DNA of 64,000 nucleotides from DATBGZ01 sp036557785 (GTDB lineage Bacteria; Actinomycetota; Actinomycetes; Mycobacteriales; Micromonosporaceae). The notes below the pieces were generated by a model, which was not told the DNA's origin, ran no database searches, and saw only the letters and a list, made by a program, of their open reading frames with translations. The stretch is from contig DATBGZ010000040.1 of NCBI GenBank assembly GCA_036557785.1, positions 9,043-73,042 of the forward strand, written 5' to 3'. Positions 61,889 to 64,000 of this stretch are shown here, one piece after another; position 1 is the stretch's first letter, and each line of letters begins with the position of its first letter. The position numbers and the translations under genes are program-made.

Positions 61889-62836
61889 GTGCGACGCGGC
61901 AGCAGGCAGGCGACCGTTGCGTGGCTCGCAACGCTCTGGCTGGTCAATGTGCTGTTCTTCGTAGCCCTGGCCCTGCTGTCGGTCCACACCGTCCGGGGGC
62001 ACATGCTCGACACCGTCGCGCTCGACGGCAACAGCCTGGGTCGGCGGACCGTGGACGGCCCTCTCGACGCGGCCCTCGGCGCGATCTCCGTCGCGTCGAC
62101 CGTGGTGGTGCTCGTGGTCATCGCCGTGGTCGCGGCCGTGCGTCGCCGGATCGCGCTCGCCGTGATGACGGCGGTCGTGGTGGTGGGCGCCACCGCCACG
62201 ACCTGGCTGCTCAAGCGGTGGATCTACCGGCCGTACCTAGGCGTGGACCCCGACCGTGCCTCCGCCGGCAACAGCCTGCCCAGCGGCCATGCCACCGCAG
62301 CCGCGGCGTTCGCCATCGGGCTGACCCTGGTGCTGCCGCCGGCGGCACGGGGCGCGGTGAGCCTGCTCGGTGCGACCTACGCCGCAGTCGTCGGTGCCGC
62401 GACGCTCTCCTCCGGCTGGCACCGGCCGAGCGACATCGTCGCGGCCTACCTCATCGCGGGCGGGTGGGCCGCGTTCGCCGGGCTGGTCCTCGTCCTGCTC
62501 CAGCGCCCGAGCGTGGTGGACCGGCGGGAGCGGGCGGAGTGGTCGCTCGCGGTCGCACTCGCCCTGGGGTGCGTGCTCGCCGTGATCGGCCTGACGCTGC
62601 TGTTCTACGTTGCCCAGCGGATGAGCCAACCCGTCGAGCACATGGCCTCGGCCCTGCTCCGGCTGGGCTACCTCGGCAGCGTGCTGACCGTCGCCAGCGC
62701 CGCCTACCTCATGATGGCGGTCGTTCTCGTCAGCGTGCATCGCGTCGTCCCCCACGGCCCGAATGGCCTGACCGGGATCGGTTCCGCCGACGGCCCGGAC
62801 GCCTCGGGTACGGTCACGCCCGGTACGCAGCAGTAA
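61889..62836 (+). CDS. PAP2 superfamily membrane phosphatase
   Basis: A 315-residue membrane protein with six to eight helices and the full phosphatase signature: KRWIYRP (K-x6-RP type), SLPSGHATAAAAF (PSGH) and SSGWHRPSDIVA (SR-x5-H-x3-D type, with the Arg position divergent). Such enzymes dephosphorylate undecaprenyl pyrophosphate, phosphatidic acid or related lipids on the outer face of the membrane. An extra two-helix block after the signature (LAVALALGCVLAVIGLTLLF, AYLMMAVVLVSVH) is unusual. It stands between hisS and tldD. Confidence 0.9.
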   Translation: MRRGSRQATVAWLATLWLVNVLFFVALALLSVHTVRGHMLDTVALDGNSLGRRTVDGPLDAALGAISVASTVVVLVVIAVVAAVRRRIALAVMTAVVVVGATATTWLLKRWIYRPYLGVDPDRASAGNSLPSGHATAAAAFAIGLTLVLPPAARGAVSLLGATYAAVVGAATLSSGWHRPSDIVAAYLIAGGWAAFAGLVLVLLQRPSVVDRRERAEWSLAVALALGCVLAVIGLTLLFYVAQRMSQPVEHMASALLRLGYLGSVLTVASAAYLMMAVVLVSVHRVVPHGPNGLTGIGSADGPDASGTVTPGTQQ

Positions 62837-62923
62837 GGGCCCTGCACCATGTGGCGGTGCCGGCCGCTGCGGTCTCGCCCGGGCAGTGGGCGGGTCCGGC
62901 GCCTTGTGGCAAGCTGGGCGATC

Positions 62924-64000
62924 GTGAGCGAGTTCGACACCGCCGCGGCTGCGGTGCAGGCAGCGTTGGACGCGGGTGCGAGCTATGCCGATGCCCGGGT
63001 GATGCTGCGCCGGTTCGAGGGAATGGACGCCCTCAATGGTGAGATCGAGCAGCTGTCGCAGGACGAGGACGCGGGCATCGGCGTGCGCGCGTTGGTCGGC
63101 TCGGGCTGGGGGTTCTTCGCCGTACCCGACCTCTCCGACGCGGCCGCCCGACGGGCCGGGGCGCACGCGAGCGCCATCGCGGCGGCGAGCGCGACCGTAC
63201 CCGGCCCCGGCGCCTCGCGGGTGCCGGGGCCCGTGGTGAGCGGAAGCTGGGCATCGCCGTGTCTGGTCGACCCGCTCTCCGTGGCACTGTCCGAGAAGGG
63301 CGACCTGCTCGTGACCACCACGGCCGCCATGCAGGCCGCCGGCGCCGACCACGCGCAGGGCAGCTACAAGATCTGGGACACCCGCAAGTGGTTCGTCTCC
63401 AGCGACGGTCATCGCATCGACCAGCATATCCGTGAATGTGGGGGTGGCATCGCCGCCACCGCGATCGGCGACGGTGAGACCCAGCGCCGCTCCTACCCCG
63501 CGTTCCGGGGCCAGTACGGGACCCAGGGATGGGAGGCTGTGGCTGGGCTCGACCTGGCCGCGCAGGCGACCCGCGTCGCGGAGGAGGCACGGGCGCTGCT
63601 GAGCGCGCCGCACTGCCCGGCCGGAGTCACCACGCTGATCCTGGGCACCGAGCAGATGGCGTTGCAGATCCACGAGTCGGTCGGGCACGCGATCGAACTG
63701 GACCGCATTCTCGGCTGGGAGGCGGCACTGGCCGGCACTTCCTGGCTCGACCTGGCCCAGCTCGGCTCGCTGCGCTACGGATCGGAGCTGATGAACATCA
63801 CGATCGACCCGACGATCCCCGGCGCGCTGGGCAGCTTCGGCTTCGACGACGAGGGCACCCCCGCCACGGCGCGCGACGCGGTCCGCGACGGCATCTGGGT
63901 GGGGGTGCTCGCCGGCCGCGACTCGGCCGCCGCCGCGGGCCTGGACTACGGCGGCAGCGTCCGCTCCGACGGCTGGGCCCGGCTGCCCATGGTGCGCATG
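62924..64000 (+). CDS. tldD: TldD-type metalloprotease (3' end beyond window)
   Basis: The first 359 codons of a TldD/PmbA family protein are present. ALQIHESVGHAIELDRILGW carries the HExxxH zinc motif (His250, Glu251, His255), which defines the protease subunit TldD. The N-terminal half (YADARVMLRRFEGMDALNGE, DEDAGIGVRALVGSGWGFFA) is the usual substrate-binding domain. With a TldE/PmbA partner, expected downstream, it forms a protease that trims peptides and modified microcins. GTG 62924 is the first codon of a frame that begins SEFDTAAAAVQAALDAGA. Confidence 0.93.
   Translation, partial: MSEFDTAAAAVQAALDAGASYADARVMLRRFEGMDALNGEIEQLSQDEDAGIGVRALVGSGWGFFAVPDLSDAAARRAGAHASAIAAASATVPGPGASRVPGPVVSGSWASPCLVDPLSVALSEKGDLLVTTTAAMQAAGADHAQGSYKIWDTRKWFVSSDGHRIDQHIRECGGGIAATAIGDGETQRRSYPAFRGQYGTQGWEAVAGLDLAAQATRVAEEARALLSAPHCPAGVTTLILGTEQMALQIHESVGHAIELDRILGWEAALAGTSWLDLAQLGSLRYGSELMNITIDPTIPGALGSFGFDDEGTPATARDAVRDGIWVGVLAGRDSAAAAGLDYGGSVRSDGWARLPMVRM

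Overview
The window is chromosomal DNA of a high-GC actinobacterium. Codon usage is strongly G/C at third positions, GTG starts are common, genes often overlap by 4 bases, and several promoters consist of a TAnnnT box 6-8 bases before the start codon (leaderless mRNA). Gene order from 24 kb to the right edge follows the block known from Mycobacterium tuberculosis Rv2614c-Rv2580c: thrS, Ap4A-type HIT protein, PI-phosphate synthase, acyltransferase, PimA-type mannosyltransferase, pdxS, pdxT, yebC, ruvCAB, yajC, secD, secF, apt, relA, cyclophilin, glyoxalase II-like hydrolase, hisS. Several short sequence habits (a block of gagcgagcg type before hisS, a GTTGATCT hairpin after thrS) recall Micromonosporaceae. 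That family placement is from memory and is not proven here.

Left part (1-24 kb) is more accessory. It has the 3' end of a dienelactone hydrolase; an operon of a molybdopterin oxidoreductase, a ferredoxin-reductase-like flavoprotein and a zinc-ribbon protein; a D-amino-acid-oxidase-like enzyme; and a VOC protein. A trehalose/alpha-glucan section follows. It contains a trehalose-6-phosphate phosphatase fused to a GH15 trehalase-like enzyme, translationally coupled to a divergent nitroreductase-like protein, and then a beta-phosphoglucomutase overlapping a GH65 phosphorylase. Between these lies a GntR repressor/membrane protein pair with a perfect 26-bp operator. Next come a membrane-anchored Arg/Asp-rich coiled-coil protein, an SbcD/SbcC-like pair (YhaO/YhaN type, with a membrane hairpin), an array of short repeats, an orphan AbiEi-like protein, a DinB-like protein, and a MerR regulator coupled to a VIT/von Willebrand A protein.

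Middle part (24-41 kb). thrS ends in a large hairpin and is followed by an SDR, an EXPERA-like membrane protein and an LLM flavin oxidoreductase. The core order HIT-pgsA is interrupted by about 8 kb: TetR with a divergent MMPL exporter and a clear operator, a lipoprotein with a duplicated domain, a sigma factor fused to a zinc-finger anti-sigma-like segment plus membrane anchor, and an EF-G2 paralogue. The phosphatidylinositol/PIM operon (PI-phosphate synthase, acyltransferase, mannosyltransferase) then resumes.

Right part (41-64 kb) is mostly housekeeping: PLP synthase (pdxS, pdxT) split by an unusual channel-like protein with a ryanodine-receptor (RyR) domain, yebC, an SseB-like protein, a DHA2 drug exporter, ruvCAB, yajC-secDF, apt, relA, two membrane-anchored cyclophilins (one apparently lacking catalytic residues), a metallo-beta-lactamase hydrolase, hisS, a PAP2 phosphatase and the start of tldD. 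I saw no tRNA, rRNA, CRISPR array, prophage or insertion sequence.
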